Source: Bradyrhizobium sp.
GTDB taxonomy: Bacteria; Pseudomonadota; Alphaproteobacteria; Rhizobiales; Xanthobacteraceae
NCBI RefSeq assembly: GCF_030697065.1
Contig: NZ_JAUYQU010000114.1
Coordinates: 1-64,000 of the forward strand
Length of the DNA stretch: 64,000 nucleotides
Direction: 5' to 3'
Position numbers and translations under genes: made by a program. The notes below the pieces were generated by a model. The model ran no database searches. It had not been told where the DNA came from and saw only the letters and a program-made list of their open reading frames with translations. Shown here in pieces: positions 53,721 through 62,001 of the stretch (positions are counted from its first letter, which is position 1; each line of letters starts with the position of its first letter).

Positions 53721-53733
53721 ACACACAGTGTGT
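53721..53733. promoter_or_regulatory. Palindromic operator candidate of the PIN module
   Basis: ACACAC-A-GTGTGT, perfect, 21 bases upstream of the TTG start of the antitoxin-like gene. Toxin-antitoxin operons are commonly autoregulated at such sites. Confidence 0.5.
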
Positions 53734-53948
53734 CACATAAGTGTATAGCGCTCAAGGTGGACCGAACGCCATCGCCTTCTGGGACAACCGCTGCGCCCCA
53801 GCACCGCGCGATGTGGGACTACCGGCCGCACACCCGTTCCGGAACGCGGGTGACGGTGAAGGGCGAAGGGCCGGTGTAGCCGCGTTGACGCCCCGTTCCG
53901 CCTGCGCCAAGCTCCGTCAAAAGCAAAACAAAATCCGGAGGTCACGCC

Positions 53949-55286
53949 ATGCTCCGCGCCGAGGACAACAAATTCCTGACCGAAAGCAATGCCGGTACGC
54001 CGATGGGCGAATTGCTGCGCCGCTTCTGGCTTCCCGTGCTGCTGTCGGAAGAATTGCCCGAAGCCGACGGCCCGCCGAAGAAGATCGTCGTCATGGGTGA
54101 GGAACTGCTGGCGTTCCGCGATTCGCGCGGCGTGGTCGGAATCATCGACCAATATTGCCCGCATCGCGGCGCCAATCTATGGCTCGGCCGCAACGAGGAA
54201 TGCGGCATCCGCTGCGTCTATCACGGCTGGAAGTTCGACACCGACGGCCGCTGCGTCGACATGCCGACCTCCTACCCCGATCTCAATGCCAAGGATCTGA
54301 TCCGCATCAAGTCCTATCCGGTGCGCGAATGGGGCGACATGATCTGGGCCTATATGGGCCCTGCGGATGCCGTGCCCGAACTGCCCGACATGGAAATGGC
54401 GCTGGTGCCGGCGTCGCACCGCTACGTCTCGAAGAAATGGCAGGACTGCAACTGGGTGCAGGCGCTCGAAGGCTCGATCGACACCGCGCATTTCACCTTC
54501 GCGCATCTGTCTTTCGAGAAGGAAGAGAACGAGATCCTCGACATCAAGAAGCACTTCGTGAACCCGCTGGTGCGCGTCGCCACCGATCACATGCGCTGGA
54601 TCGCCGAGGATCCGCGGCCCGTGATCAAGGTCATTCCGCATGAAGCGGGGCTGACCATCGGCGGCGGCCGGGTCACCGGCCGCGACGACATCTACTGGCG
54701 CATCGCCCAGTTCCTGATGCCGGTGCACGCCTACGCGCCGAGCGCGATGCCCGGGGAAAACATCTTCGGGCAGAGTTTCGTGCCGGTGACGGACACCAAT
54801 TGCTGGATCTACACCTATGCCTGGAATCCGGAGCGCCCCATTACCCAGGCCGAACGCGACGCCTATGACCGCGGCAATGGCGTGATCTCCGAGGTCGACG
54901 AGAACTACGTGCCGCTGCGCAACAAATCGAACGATTATCTGATCGACCGCAAGCTGCAGAAGACCAGCAGCTACACCGGCATCAAGGGCGTCTCCGAGCA
55001 GGACGCCGCGGTGCAGGACAGCCAGGGTCCGATCGCCGACCGCACCCGCGAGCATCTCGGGCCGACCGATCTCGGCATCATGCATTTCCGCAAAACCGTG
55101 ATGGATGCCGCCCGCGCCTTGCAACAGGGTGTGGCGCCGGCGCAACTGGCGCATCAGGACCGCTACGCCGTGCGTTCCGGCGCCTGCGTCACCGGCAAGA
55201 CCAAGGATCTGCCTGCGGTCATGGTCGAGCGTTTCGGCGATGCCGCGGGGTATGTCGGGCGGCCGCGCACCGCGGCGGCGGAGTAG
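53949..55286 (+). CDS. Rieske non-heme iron aromatic-ring oxygenase
   Basis: A 445-residue oxygenase alpha subunit of the phthalate-4,5-dioxygenase class. It has Rieske ligands in CPHRGANLWLGRNEECGIRC and VYHGWKFD, a bridging aspartate plus metal histidines in GSIDTAHFTFAHLSF, and the later DDIYWRIAQFLMP. No reductase or second subunit gene adjoins it. The substrate is unknown; aromatic acid degradation is inferred. Confidence 0.85.
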   Translation: MLRAEDNKFLTESNAGTPMGELLRRFWLPVLLSEELPEADGPPKKIVVMGEELLAFRDSRGVVGIIDQYCPHRGANLWLGRNEECGIRCVYHGWKFDTDGRCVDMPTSYPDLNAKDLIRIKSYPVREWGDMIWAYMGPADAVPELPDMEMALVPASHRYVSKKWQDCNWVQALEGSIDTAHFTFAHLSFEKEENEILDIKKHFVNPLVRVATDHMRWIAEDPRPVIKVIPHEAGLTIGGGRVTGRDDIYWRIAQFLMPVHAYAPSAMPGENIFGQSFVPVTDTNCWIYTYAWNPERPITQAERDAYDRGNGVISEVDENYVPLRNKSNDYLIDRKLQKTSSYTGIKGVSEQDAAVQDSQGPIADRTREHLGPTDLGIMHFRKTVMDAARALQQGVAPAQLAHQDRYAVRSGACVTGKTKDLPAVMVERFGDAAGYVGRPRTAAAE

Positions 55287-55298
55287 GCAGGCTGGGCC

Positions 55299-55673
55299 TC
55301 ACTCGCGCAGATCGTAGCGGTAGGACTTGGAAACGATCTTCCAGCCGTCGGCCAGCTTCATCGCCACCAGATAGTCGGTAAAATAGCGTGGCGGTAACTG
55401 GCAGCGCACCTTGATGAAGGCGGTCGACTCATCCGAGCGATCGATGGTGACAACAAAATCCTCGCGCGCCTTGCCTTCGGCTTTTCCCGAGGGCCGCTTG
55501 CTGACGCGATCGAGCCAATCCGGAACGGTCAGAATCTGCAGTTCCCCCTTTTCCACCCAGCGCAGATCGGCAGAGGGGTGGAAGACCTCGCCGAGCTTGT
55601 TGGCATCGCCTTCATAAAGTGCATCGAAATAATGCTGGACGACGGCTTCGACGCTGGAACGGTCATGGCTCAC
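55299..55673 (-). CDS. NTF2-like (SnoaL/lumazine-type) protein
   Basis: A 124-residue cone-barrel protein (SVEAVVQHYFDALYEGDANKL, VFHPSADLRWVEKG and DYLVAMKLADGWKIVSKSY) in the NTF2-like superfamily. Such proteins can be enzymes, ligand carriers or small subunits; no catalytic residue is certain here. GTG 55673 has AGGGGAG ahead. The open frame upstream is unrelated. Confidence 0.72.
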   Translation of the reverse strand: MSHDRSSVEAVVQHYFDALYEGDANKLGEVFHPSADLRWVEKGELQILTVPDWLDRVSKRPSGKAEGKAREDFVVTIDRSDESTAFIKVRCQLPPRYFTDYLVAMKLADGWKIVSKSYRYDLRE

Positions 55674-55883
55674 GATGGGGCTCCCCTGAGTGCAATTTGT
55701 CTGGATCGGATTAAGCCACGAATGGATCGATTGCGCTACGGATGACTTGCCGCGTCGCCGACACGGAAATGTGTGGTGCGTTGGGAAAAATCGAATGAAG
55801 AAATTCCTGCCGGAGAACGTGGCAAGACCTGCGCGTTCCGGGTAAAGGTGGCGGGGGTTGCATGGCTTGCGGGAGATATTGCG

Positions 55884-56342
55884 ATGACGATTGACACGGA
55901 CCGGATCGATGACGCCGTTCTGGCGCTGCTCCACCTTACCCTTCACGATCAGAACCGGGCATCGAAGGGTCTCGAAGGGGATGCCCTGGGCCGGTTGCAG
56001 CAAAAGGGATTGATCGAGGATATTGCCGACGAGAAATCGGTGACCCTGACGGACGACGGCCTGCAGCGTTCGAAGCAATTGTTCGCGGCGATGTTCACCA
56101 GAAACGCCGCGGGTCCCTCGCCGGCGGAATCGTCCGGGCAATCCAGGTACCCGCATATCAAGGTCGATCTGGCGGATCTGGGCGATCAGCTTTGGCCGAT
56201 CCTGCGCCGGGTGAGCTATGCCATGAGCGACGCCGACGTGAATGAAGCTGAGATCGAGCAGTACAAGGCCGAGGTGAAAGCCGGCGGCGATCCCGTCGCG
56301 GTCAGCCGCCGGTGGGTACAGGTCGAGCGGAAGGCAGGTTAG
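55884..56342 (+). CDS. DUF6429 family protein with C-terminal extension
   Basis: A 152-residue protein starting MTIDTDRIDDAVLALLHLTL and continuing GDALGRLQQKGLIEDI / KSVTLTDDGLQRSKQLF (about 1-75), the DUF6429 pattern of winged-helix-like alpha/beta proteins frequent in Bradyrhizobium. Residues 90-152 are an acidic helical extension. Function unknown. ATG 55884 with GGGAG ahead. Confidence 0.7.
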   Translation: MTIDTDRIDDAVLALLHLTLHDQNRASKGLEGDALGRLQQKGLIEDIADEKSVTLTDDGLQRSKQLFAAMFTRNAAGPSPAESSGQSRYPHIKVDLADLGDQLWPILRRVSYAMSDADVNEAEIEQYKAEVKAGGDPVAVSRRWVQVERKAG

Positions 56343-56606
56343 CGCTTGCTGCCCTCCCTCCGAAACTGGTCAGATCGGAGACAAGGGCCCCCTGAAGCGA
56401 AAACGTGATCGAGAAAGCGCGAACCGATGCCGCTCTGGCGGCACTAATGACCAGGAGTTCCATATTTGCCTGCGACTTGACGAATCCCCGGCGATTGAGG
56501 CCGCCGATCACGCCGGTTTTCCAGCGTGACATGGCTCACAGGATCAGCCGCCGGCGTCTGATAGGCAGGCTCCAGTGCTAACAACGGCCACCGTATGGGA
56601 AGCGCC
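56343..56606. other. 264-base gap without a gene
   Basis: Between DUF6429 and the second caspase-like gene. No frame with a credible start, and no repeat or RNA seen; it presumably holds the promoter of the downstream gene. Confidence 0.4.
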
Positions 56607-58364
56607 ATGATGAAATCGCCCCGATCCTCAGGATTGCGCCAGTTTTTCCTCGCTGCCGCGGCGTTGCTGCTGGTATGCCAGCCGGCATGGGCCGAAAAGC
56701 GCGTGGCGCTGGTGCTCGGCAATGCGGCCTATCAAAACGTGGCCAAGCTTCCCAACCCGGTCAATGACGGGGCCGTGATCGCCGCGACGCTCAGAAAGGC
56801 CGGTTTCGACGTCGTCGATTCGCGCCAGGATCTGCCGGCGGCCGAAACCCGCCGCACGCTGCGCGATTTCGCCGACCGCGCCCGCGATGCCGATATTGCG
56901 GTGGTCTATTACGCCGGCCATGGCATCGAGGTGGACGGTGCGAATTACCTGATTCCGGTCGATGCCAAGCTGGAACGCGATACCGATGTCTACGACGAGG
57001 CCCTTTCGCTGGACCGCGTGCTGCTGGCGATCGAACCCGCCAAGAAGCTGCGGCTGGTGATCCTCGATGCCTGCCGCGACAACCCGTTCTCGAAAAACAT
57101 GAAACGCACCGTCGCGACGCGCGCGATCGGGCAGGGGCTGGCCAAGATCGAGCCGTCCAGCCCGAACATGCTGATCGCCTATTCGGCCAAGGCCGGATCG
57201 ACCGCGGCGGATGGCGACGGCAACAACAGCCCGTTCACGATGGCGCTGTCGAAGCATCTGACGACGCCGGGGCTCGACGTGCGCCGTGCATTCGGCTTCG
57301 TCCGCGACGAAGTGCTGAAGACCACCGGCAACCGGCAGGAGCCGTTTGTCTATGGCTCGCTCGGCGGCGAAGACGTGCCGCTGGTGCCGGCTCCCACCCG
57401 GGCCGCGCCGGCAGCGCCCGCGCCCAGCCCGCAGGCCGAAGCGCGCCGCGACTACGAACTGGCGCTGCAGATCGGCAACAGGGACGCCCTGAACGCCTTC
57501 CTTGCGCAATACCCCGATGGCTTCTACGCCAGCCTCGCCAAGATCCAGCTGAGCAAGTTTGCCGCGGAGGAAGCCCGCGTCGCCGCCACCGAAAAGGCGC
57601 GGTTGGCCGAACAGGAGCGGGCGCGACTTGCCGCCGAGGGCGCCCAGAAAAGCCAGCAGGCCAAGGCCGAGGCCGCCGCCAAAGCGGCGGAACAGGCTCG
57701 TATCGCCGCCGAAAAGGCCCAGCAGATTGCCCGGGACAAGGCCGCCGAGGCCGAGCGCAACCGCGCCGCCACCGAACAGACCGCCGCCGCTCCGCCGCCG
57801 GCGGAGCCGGCCGACAATGCAACGAAACTGGCCGCGCTGACCGCCGGGCCGCCGCAGGCCGACCTCACCAAATCCGTGCAGGCCGAACTGCGCCGCGTCG
57901 GCTGCCTGAGCGCGGATGCCGACGGCAACTGGAACACGGCGTCGCAGCGCTCGCTGACGCTGTTCAACCGCTATGCCAGGACCAAATTCGACACCAAAAT
58001 GGCCTCGACCGACGCGCTCGACACGATCAAGCAGAAGACGGCGCGGGTCTGCCCGGTGGTCTGCGAGCATGGCTACAAGGCCGATGGCGACCGTTGCACC
58101 AGGATCACCTGCGCCAGCGGCTCGTTCCTCAATGACGATAATGAGTGCGAGAAGCGCCGCGGCAAGCAGCCGGTGGCCAAGCGCGACCGACAGGAACCAA
58201 GGCAGGCCCCGCTTGCAAGGCAGGCTCCGCAAGCGGCCATTGCCGGGCGTCCTCAGGCGCAGACTGGCCCCGGGCGCGGGTCCAGAGGCCAGCCGCTTAC
58301 CGGCATAGAACGCGAAAGGGGCTGCAACTCCTACAGCGCCATCATGTCGGGGGTGTGCCCGTAA
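56607..58364 (+). CDS. Exported caspase-like (C14) protein with coiled coil and Cys-rich tail
   Basis: A 585-residue protein: signal peptide (1-29), peptidase C14 domain (30-255) with H105 (VYYAGHGIEV) and C156 (VILDACRDNPF). Then come a proline/alanine linker, a long Ala/Glu/Lys coiled coil (about 315-390), a peptidoglycan-binding-like helical domain (about 420-485; QAELRRVGCLSADADGNW) and a Cys-rich tail (CPVVCEHGYKADGDRC). It is a periplasmic or envelope member of the bacterial caspase family that is common in this lineage. The start MMKSPRSS is taken at 56607. Confidence 0.85.
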   Translation: MMKSPRSSGLRQFFLAAAALLLVCQPAWAEKRVALVLGNAAYQNVAKLPNPVNDGAVIAATLRKAGFDVVDSRQDLPAAETRRTLRDFADRARDADIAVVYYAGHGIEVDGANYLIPVDAKLERDTDVYDEALSLDRVLLAIEPAKKLRLVILDACRDNPFSKNMKRTVATRAIGQGLAKIEPSSPNMLIAYSAKAGSTAADGDGNNSPFTMALSKHLTTPGLDVRRAFGFVRDEVLKTTGNRQEPFVYGSLGGEDVPLVPAPTRAAPAAPAPSPQAEARRDYELALQIGNRDALNAFLAQYPDGFYASLAKIQLSKFAAEEARVAATEKARLAEQERARLAAEGAQKSQQAKAEAAAKAAEQARIAAEKAQQIARDKAAEAERNRAATEQTAAAPPPAEPADNATKLAALTAGPPQADLTKSVQAELRRVGCLSADADGNWNTASQRSLTLFNRYARTKFDTKMASTDALDTIKQKTARVCPVVCEHGYKADGDRCTRITCASGSFLNDDNECEKRRGKQPVAKRDRQEPRQAPLARQAPQAAIAGRPQAQTGPGRGSRGQPLTGIERERGCNSYSAIMSGVCP

Positions 58365-58478
58365 TCGCTGGCGCGAGTTATCGAACGCGCCGGAGCCCGG
58401 CTCTGCAATGTAGAAAGCGACAGAGGCTCCGGCAATGCGGGGCCTCTGCCTTTGGATTGCTCGGCTATTGCCGGCAGG

Positions 58479-59405
58479 TCAGTTCTTGCGGTCGGCGACG
58501 AACCGCGACGCCGCGCGCAGCACATCGCCCCTGGCGCCGAAGATCGCGAGCGCGGAATCGGCCGTGGCCAGCAGATCGCGCACGCGCTGTTTGGCGCCGT
58601 CGATGCCAAGCTGGGTGACGAAGGTGGTCTTGCCCAGGGCCGCGTCCTGTCCGGTCTGCTTGCCGAGCGCCGCCGCATCGCCCTCGACGTCGAGCAGGTC
58701 GTCGGCGATCTGGAACGCTTCGCCGAGCGCGCGGCCGTAATCGTCGAGGGCCTGGTACTGTGCCGGCGAGGACTGGCCGAGGATGGCGCCGGCGATGCAG
58801 CCATAGCGCAGCAGCGCGCCGGTCTTCATCTGCTGCAATCGCGCCACGTCGACCGGCTCGCGGTCGCCGAACCGGCCTTCGCCGGCGAGGTCGAGCATCT
58901 GGCCGCCGACCATGCCGCCGATTCCTGAAGCCCGCGCCAGCGCGCGCGTCAGCTTCAGCCGCACGGTCGCGTCGCTGTGAATTTCGTCGCGGGTGATGAT
59001 GTCGAAGGCCAGCGTCAACAGGCCGTCGCCGGCCAGGATCGCGGTGGCGTCGTCGGTCTGCTTGTGCAGCGTGGGCCGGCCGCGGCGCAGGTCGCTGTTG
59101 TCCATTGCGGGCAGATCGTCATGGATCAGCGAATAGCAATGAATGCATTCGAGCGCGGCGCCGGCCAGCAGCGCCGCCTCGCGCGGAACGCCGAACACGG
59201 CGGAACTCTCGACCACCAGGAACGGCCGCAGGCGTTTGCCGCCCCCGAGGCTGGAATAGCGCATGGCGTCCATCAGCCGCTTCGGCCGCGCGATTTCGTC
59301 GGGCAGCAGCGCGTCGGACAACAGCTCGCCCAGCAGCGCCTCGGTGTCCTCCGCGGTCTGGTCCAGTCGCTTTACGAAGTCTGATGGTGCAGTGCCGGTC
59401 GTCAT
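58479..59405 (-). CDS. Trans-prenyl diphosphate synthase (FPP/GGPP type)
   Basis: A 308-residue all-helical synthase with the first Asp-rich motif [13 protein letters not shown] and the second [13 protein letters not shown], plus [10 protein letters not shown]. It condenses IPP with allylic diphosphates. The residue before the first motif and overall length fit IspA-type farnesyl or CrtE-type geranylgeranyl synthase; chain length cannot be fixed by eye. Together with ispG it gives two isoprenoid genes within 8 kb, but they are not an operon. Confidence 0.9.
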   Translation of the reverse strand: MTTGTAPSDFVKRLDQTAEDTEALLGELLSDALLPDEIARPKRLMDAMRYSSLGGGKRLRPFLVVESSAVFGVPREAALLAGAALECIHCYSLIHDDLPAMDNSDLRRGRPTLHKQTDDATAILAGDGLLTLAFDIITRDEIHSDATVRLKLTRALARASGIGGMVGGQMLDLAGEGRFGDREPVDVARLQQMKTGALLRYGCIAGAILGQSSPAQYQALDDYGRALGEAFQIADDLLDVEGDAAALGKQTGQDAALGKTTFVTQLGIDGAKQRVRDLLATADSALAIFGARGDVLRAASRFVADRKN

Positions 59406-59584
59406 CAAGAATGGCTCCAGATCGGTTCGGGCCGGACAATCGTCGATGGCACCGGCTTCGTCAATTCCGGGCGACCCGCTTGCGACGCCATAAAAGGGCT
59501 GGAAAAAACCCGACTATCAGGGACATATCCTCAAGTGCGCTTTCATCGGCCCGCGCCCGTTGCCTTGAACCAGAAATCCAGCAT

Positions 59585-60262
59585 TTGCGCATTGCCCGAA
59601 ATCTTCTTCTGATCGTGATCGCGGTGCTGTTGCTGCCGTATCTGCTGGCGCCGTTCTATCGGGCCGGCCATCCGGTCTCGGCGCTGATGGCCTGGCGCTG
59701 GCTGACCGGCGCGCCGGTATCGCGGCAATGGATCGATTTAAGCGCCATTTCGCCGGCGTTGCCGCGCACGGTGGTGGCCTCCGAGGATGCCAAATTCTGC
59801 AGCCACCATGGCGTCGACTGGGAGGCGCTGCGCGAGGTGATCGACGACGCGGAGGACGGCGAGGTCGCGCGCGGCGGCTCGACCATCACCCAGCAGGTGG
59901 CAAAGAACCTGTTCCTGTGGCCGGGCCGCAGCGTGATCCGCAAGGGCCTGGAGATACCGCTGGCGATGTGGATCGATCTGGTGCTGGGAAAGCCGCGGGT
60001 GCTGGAAATCTATCTCAATATTGCCGAATTGGGCCCCTCCGGCCAATTCGGCGCCGAAGCGGGGGCAATCCACGCATTTGGCCGCTCCGCCTCCACCTTG
60101 TCACCACGGGAAGCCGCCCTTTTGGCGGCGATTCTGCCCAATCCCGTCAAGCGCAGCGCCCGCAATCCCGGCCCCGGGGTGCGCCGCCTGGCCGGGACCT
60201 ATACGGCGCGGGCCCAGGCCCAGGGGTTGCAGCGGTGCTGGCAGGAAAATCGCGCTTCCTGA
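59585..60262 (+). CDS. mtgA: MtgA, monofunctional peptidoglycan glycosyltransferase
   Basis: A 225-residue GT51 enzyme: membrane anchor (about 4-24) and motifs [15 protein letters not shown] (catalytic Glu), [17 protein letters not shown] and [15 protein letters not shown]. It polymerises lipid II glycan strands. No ATG fits; the TTG at 59585 gives the usual family length. Confidence 0.88.
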   Translation: MRIARNLLLIVIAVLLLPYLLAPFYRAGHPVSALMAWRWLTGAPVSRQWIDLSAISPALPRTVVASEDAKFCSHHGVDWEALREVIDDAEDGEVARGGSTITQQVAKNLFLWPGRSVIRKGLEIPLAMWIDLVLGKPRVLEIYLNIAELGPSGQFGAEAGAIHAFGRSASTLSPREAALLAAILPNPVKRSARNPGPGVRRLAGTYTARAQAQGLQRCWQENRAS

Positions 60263-60405
60263 GCCGTTTGGCCGTATTTTGAACCTAGCCTTGGGGCACT
60301 CCATCCTCTATAAGCGCGGCCTTATCGGCATTTCAGCTCGCGCTTCGTTGCGCCGGGCGTCCGCTACGGACGATGCCTCCGACAACATCCCTAGAGGACA
60401 CCGAC

Positions 60406-60591
60406 ATGGCCGTTCCCCGAAGAAAAACATCGCCGTCGCGGCGTGGCATGCGCCGCTCGGCGGACGCGCTCAAGAAGCCGACCTATGCCGAGGACAAGGA
60501 TTCCGGCGAATTGCGCCGCCCGCACCACCTCGATCTGAAGACCGGCATGTACAAGGGCCGTCAGGTTCTGAAGGCCAAGAAGGAATCCTGA
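60406..60591 (+). CDS. rpmF: Ribosomal protein L32
   Basis: A 61-residue basic protein, [20 protein letters not shown], matching bL32 across its length. It uses no zinc CxxC motif (the Cys-less type). Essential part of the large ribosomal subunit. Ribosome site AGAGGA. Confidence 0.97.
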   Translation: MAVPRRKTSPSRRGMRRSADALKKPTYAEDKDSGELRRPHHLDLKTGMYKGRQVLKAKKES

Positions 60592-60664
60592 GCGCGGCGA
60601 GAGGCAGCGGGCCGGTTGGCCCTGCGCGCCTGAATTTGGCCAACGCGGGAGATTAGATGGTTTT

Positions 60665-60714
60665 AGGCAGGCGGACCGGGCGGTCCGCCCTCAAGAACCC
60701 CGACTCTCCTGCCT
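60665..60714 (+). terminator. Nested hairpin after rpmF
   Basis: Inner perfect 8-base stem GGCGGACC/GGTCCGCC (60670-60689, GGGC loop) inside an outer AGGCAG/CTGCCT pair (60665-60670 and 60709-60714) that competes for the shared G. Located 74 bases after rpmF, 22 before the next gene; either a terminator or a leader structure of that gene. Confidence 0.5.
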
Positions 60715-60735
60715 GAAAAGAAGGCCTCGCCGTCG

Positions 60736-61362
60736 ATGATCGGTTTTCCGCTTCTTCTGATTCCCCTGGCGATCTACAACATCATCGCCTTCCTGATGCG
60801 CGACGTGTCGTTCGTCGCGCAGCTGGTGACATTGCCGCTGCCGTCAGGCACCGGCTTGCCGGTGACGCTGAGCGACATCCTGCTGACGCTCGGCCTCCTG
60901 CTGTTGCTGGGCGAGGTCATCAAGGGCGCGCGCCCCGGCGCGAAATATCTCACGGACCATCTGCTTTCATTGCTGGTGTTCTGCGGCGCTGCCGCGGAAT
61001 TCGTGCTGCTGCCGCTGTTCGGCACCTCGACCTTTTTCCTGCTGACGCTGATGGCGCTGGTGGATGTCCTGGCGGGCATCGCGCTGCGGGCGCGGCGGGG
61101 CACCCAGGCGGCGGCCCCTGCCGTCTCGCGGCGGGAGGCGCGGAAGGAAGCCGAGCCGGTTGTTCCCGTATCACGGGTCGAACCGGTGTCGACGCCGGTC
61201 GCTTCCGTGCCGGCGGCTGCCGTCGAAGCCGCGCCGGTGGATCGCGTCGAGCCGAAAATCGTGCAGCCCGAGGTCACGCCGGCCGCGCCCTCGCCGGAAG
61301 TGCCGTCCCCCGGCCTGCAGCCGGGCGATGGTTCGCACCCGTCGCCGGACCGGCCGCGCTAA
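60736..61362 (+). CDS. Membrane protein with proline-rich tail
   Basis: A 208-residue protein: four helices in the first 120 residues (MIGFPLLLIPLAIYNIIAFL..., LLTLGLLLLLGEVIKGA, LLSLLVFCGAAAEFVLLPLFG, FFLLTLMALVDVLAGIALRA), then a basic patch and an 80-residue Pro/Ala/Val/Glu tail. It is a common type in Bradyrhizobium with no assigned function. No catalytic motif seen. Confidence 0.7.
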   Translation: MIGFPLLLIPLAIYNIIAFLMRDVSFVAQLVTLPLPSGTGLPVTLSDILLTLGLLLLLGEVIKGARPGAKYLTDHLLSLLVFCGAAAEFVLLPLFGTSTFFLLTLMALVDVLAGIALRARRGTQAAAPAVSRREARKEAEPVVPVSRVEPVSTPVASVPAAAVEAAPVDRVEPKIVQPEVTPAAPSPEVPSPGLQPGDGSHPSPDRPR

Positions 61363-61369
61363 CTCGCGT

Positions 61370-61663
61370 TCAGATGATTTGCCGGGTCCGGATGCCGGCA
61401 GCGCGGACCGGATGCCGGCCGGCGCAGTAAGCGGTCTGCGCATCGGCGGCCGTGGCCCGCCGCATGCCGCGGGTTTGCGGGGCCTGCTCGGCGGTGGCGA
61501 GCAATTGGGCGACAAAGGTCGAGGCGGGCCGCGAGGGCTGCTGGTGGTCCCTCCCTGTCCATTCCGTCGGCTGTGCCACCGGCACCAACGCGACACAGGC
61601 GGGCCGGGCGTTACCGGTGCCGCCGTCGTCTGTTGCCTGCTCTGGTCGACCGCTGTCGGACAT
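61370..61663 (-). CDS. Hypothetical protein, Bradyrhizobium-type
   Basis: A 97-residue soluble protein. The central stretch STFVAQLLATAEQAPQTRGM then RRATAADAQTAYCAG and the C-terminal RTRQII are like short hypothetical proteins I recall from Bradyrhizobium, in which an APQTR-RR motif is conserved. It converges on the membrane-protein gene with seven bases between. Function unknown; the start at 61663 is the first ATG of the matching part. Confidence 0.55.
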   Translation of the reverse strand: MSDSGRPEQATDDGGTGNARPACVALVPVAQPTEWTGRDHQQPSRPASTFVAQLLATAEQAPQTRGMRRATAADAQTAYCAGRHPVRAAGIRTRQII

Positions 61664-62001
61664 GGCAAATCGAAGCCCGGCTGAACTGTCACATTTTGGG
61701 ACGTGACACCCTTTCCGTATTCCACTTCGCAAGGCTCATGCCGCTTCGCGCCGCTTCGTTCCCGGCAACCGCGCAACGTGGTCTCCAAAGGATTGCCGGA
61801 ATTGGCGCAATGCATTGTTTCGCCAGAGTGGAGGCGATCTGCCGCAGGAAAAATGCCTTGCTTCCTCGCCATTAATATTTAGGGCGCATTCTGATCGCAG
61901 CACCGGCGCTCACATTTGCGGAATACGCGCTGGTCGGGCGCAAAAGAGGCACTATCCTAGCGGCAGAGAATCACCCGGCCCTGTCCCGAATCGAGGCGAT
62001 T
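61664..62001. other. 338-base gap without a gene
   Basis: Divergent promoter region between the small hypothetical gene and the GGDEF-EAL gene. No credible frame, RNA or repeat seen. Confidence 0.4.

Noticed and set aside
56628-58232. 534-codon minus-strand frame opposite the second caspase
   Set aside because: Gly/Arg-rich mirror of the coiled-coil coding region with no start context or domain.
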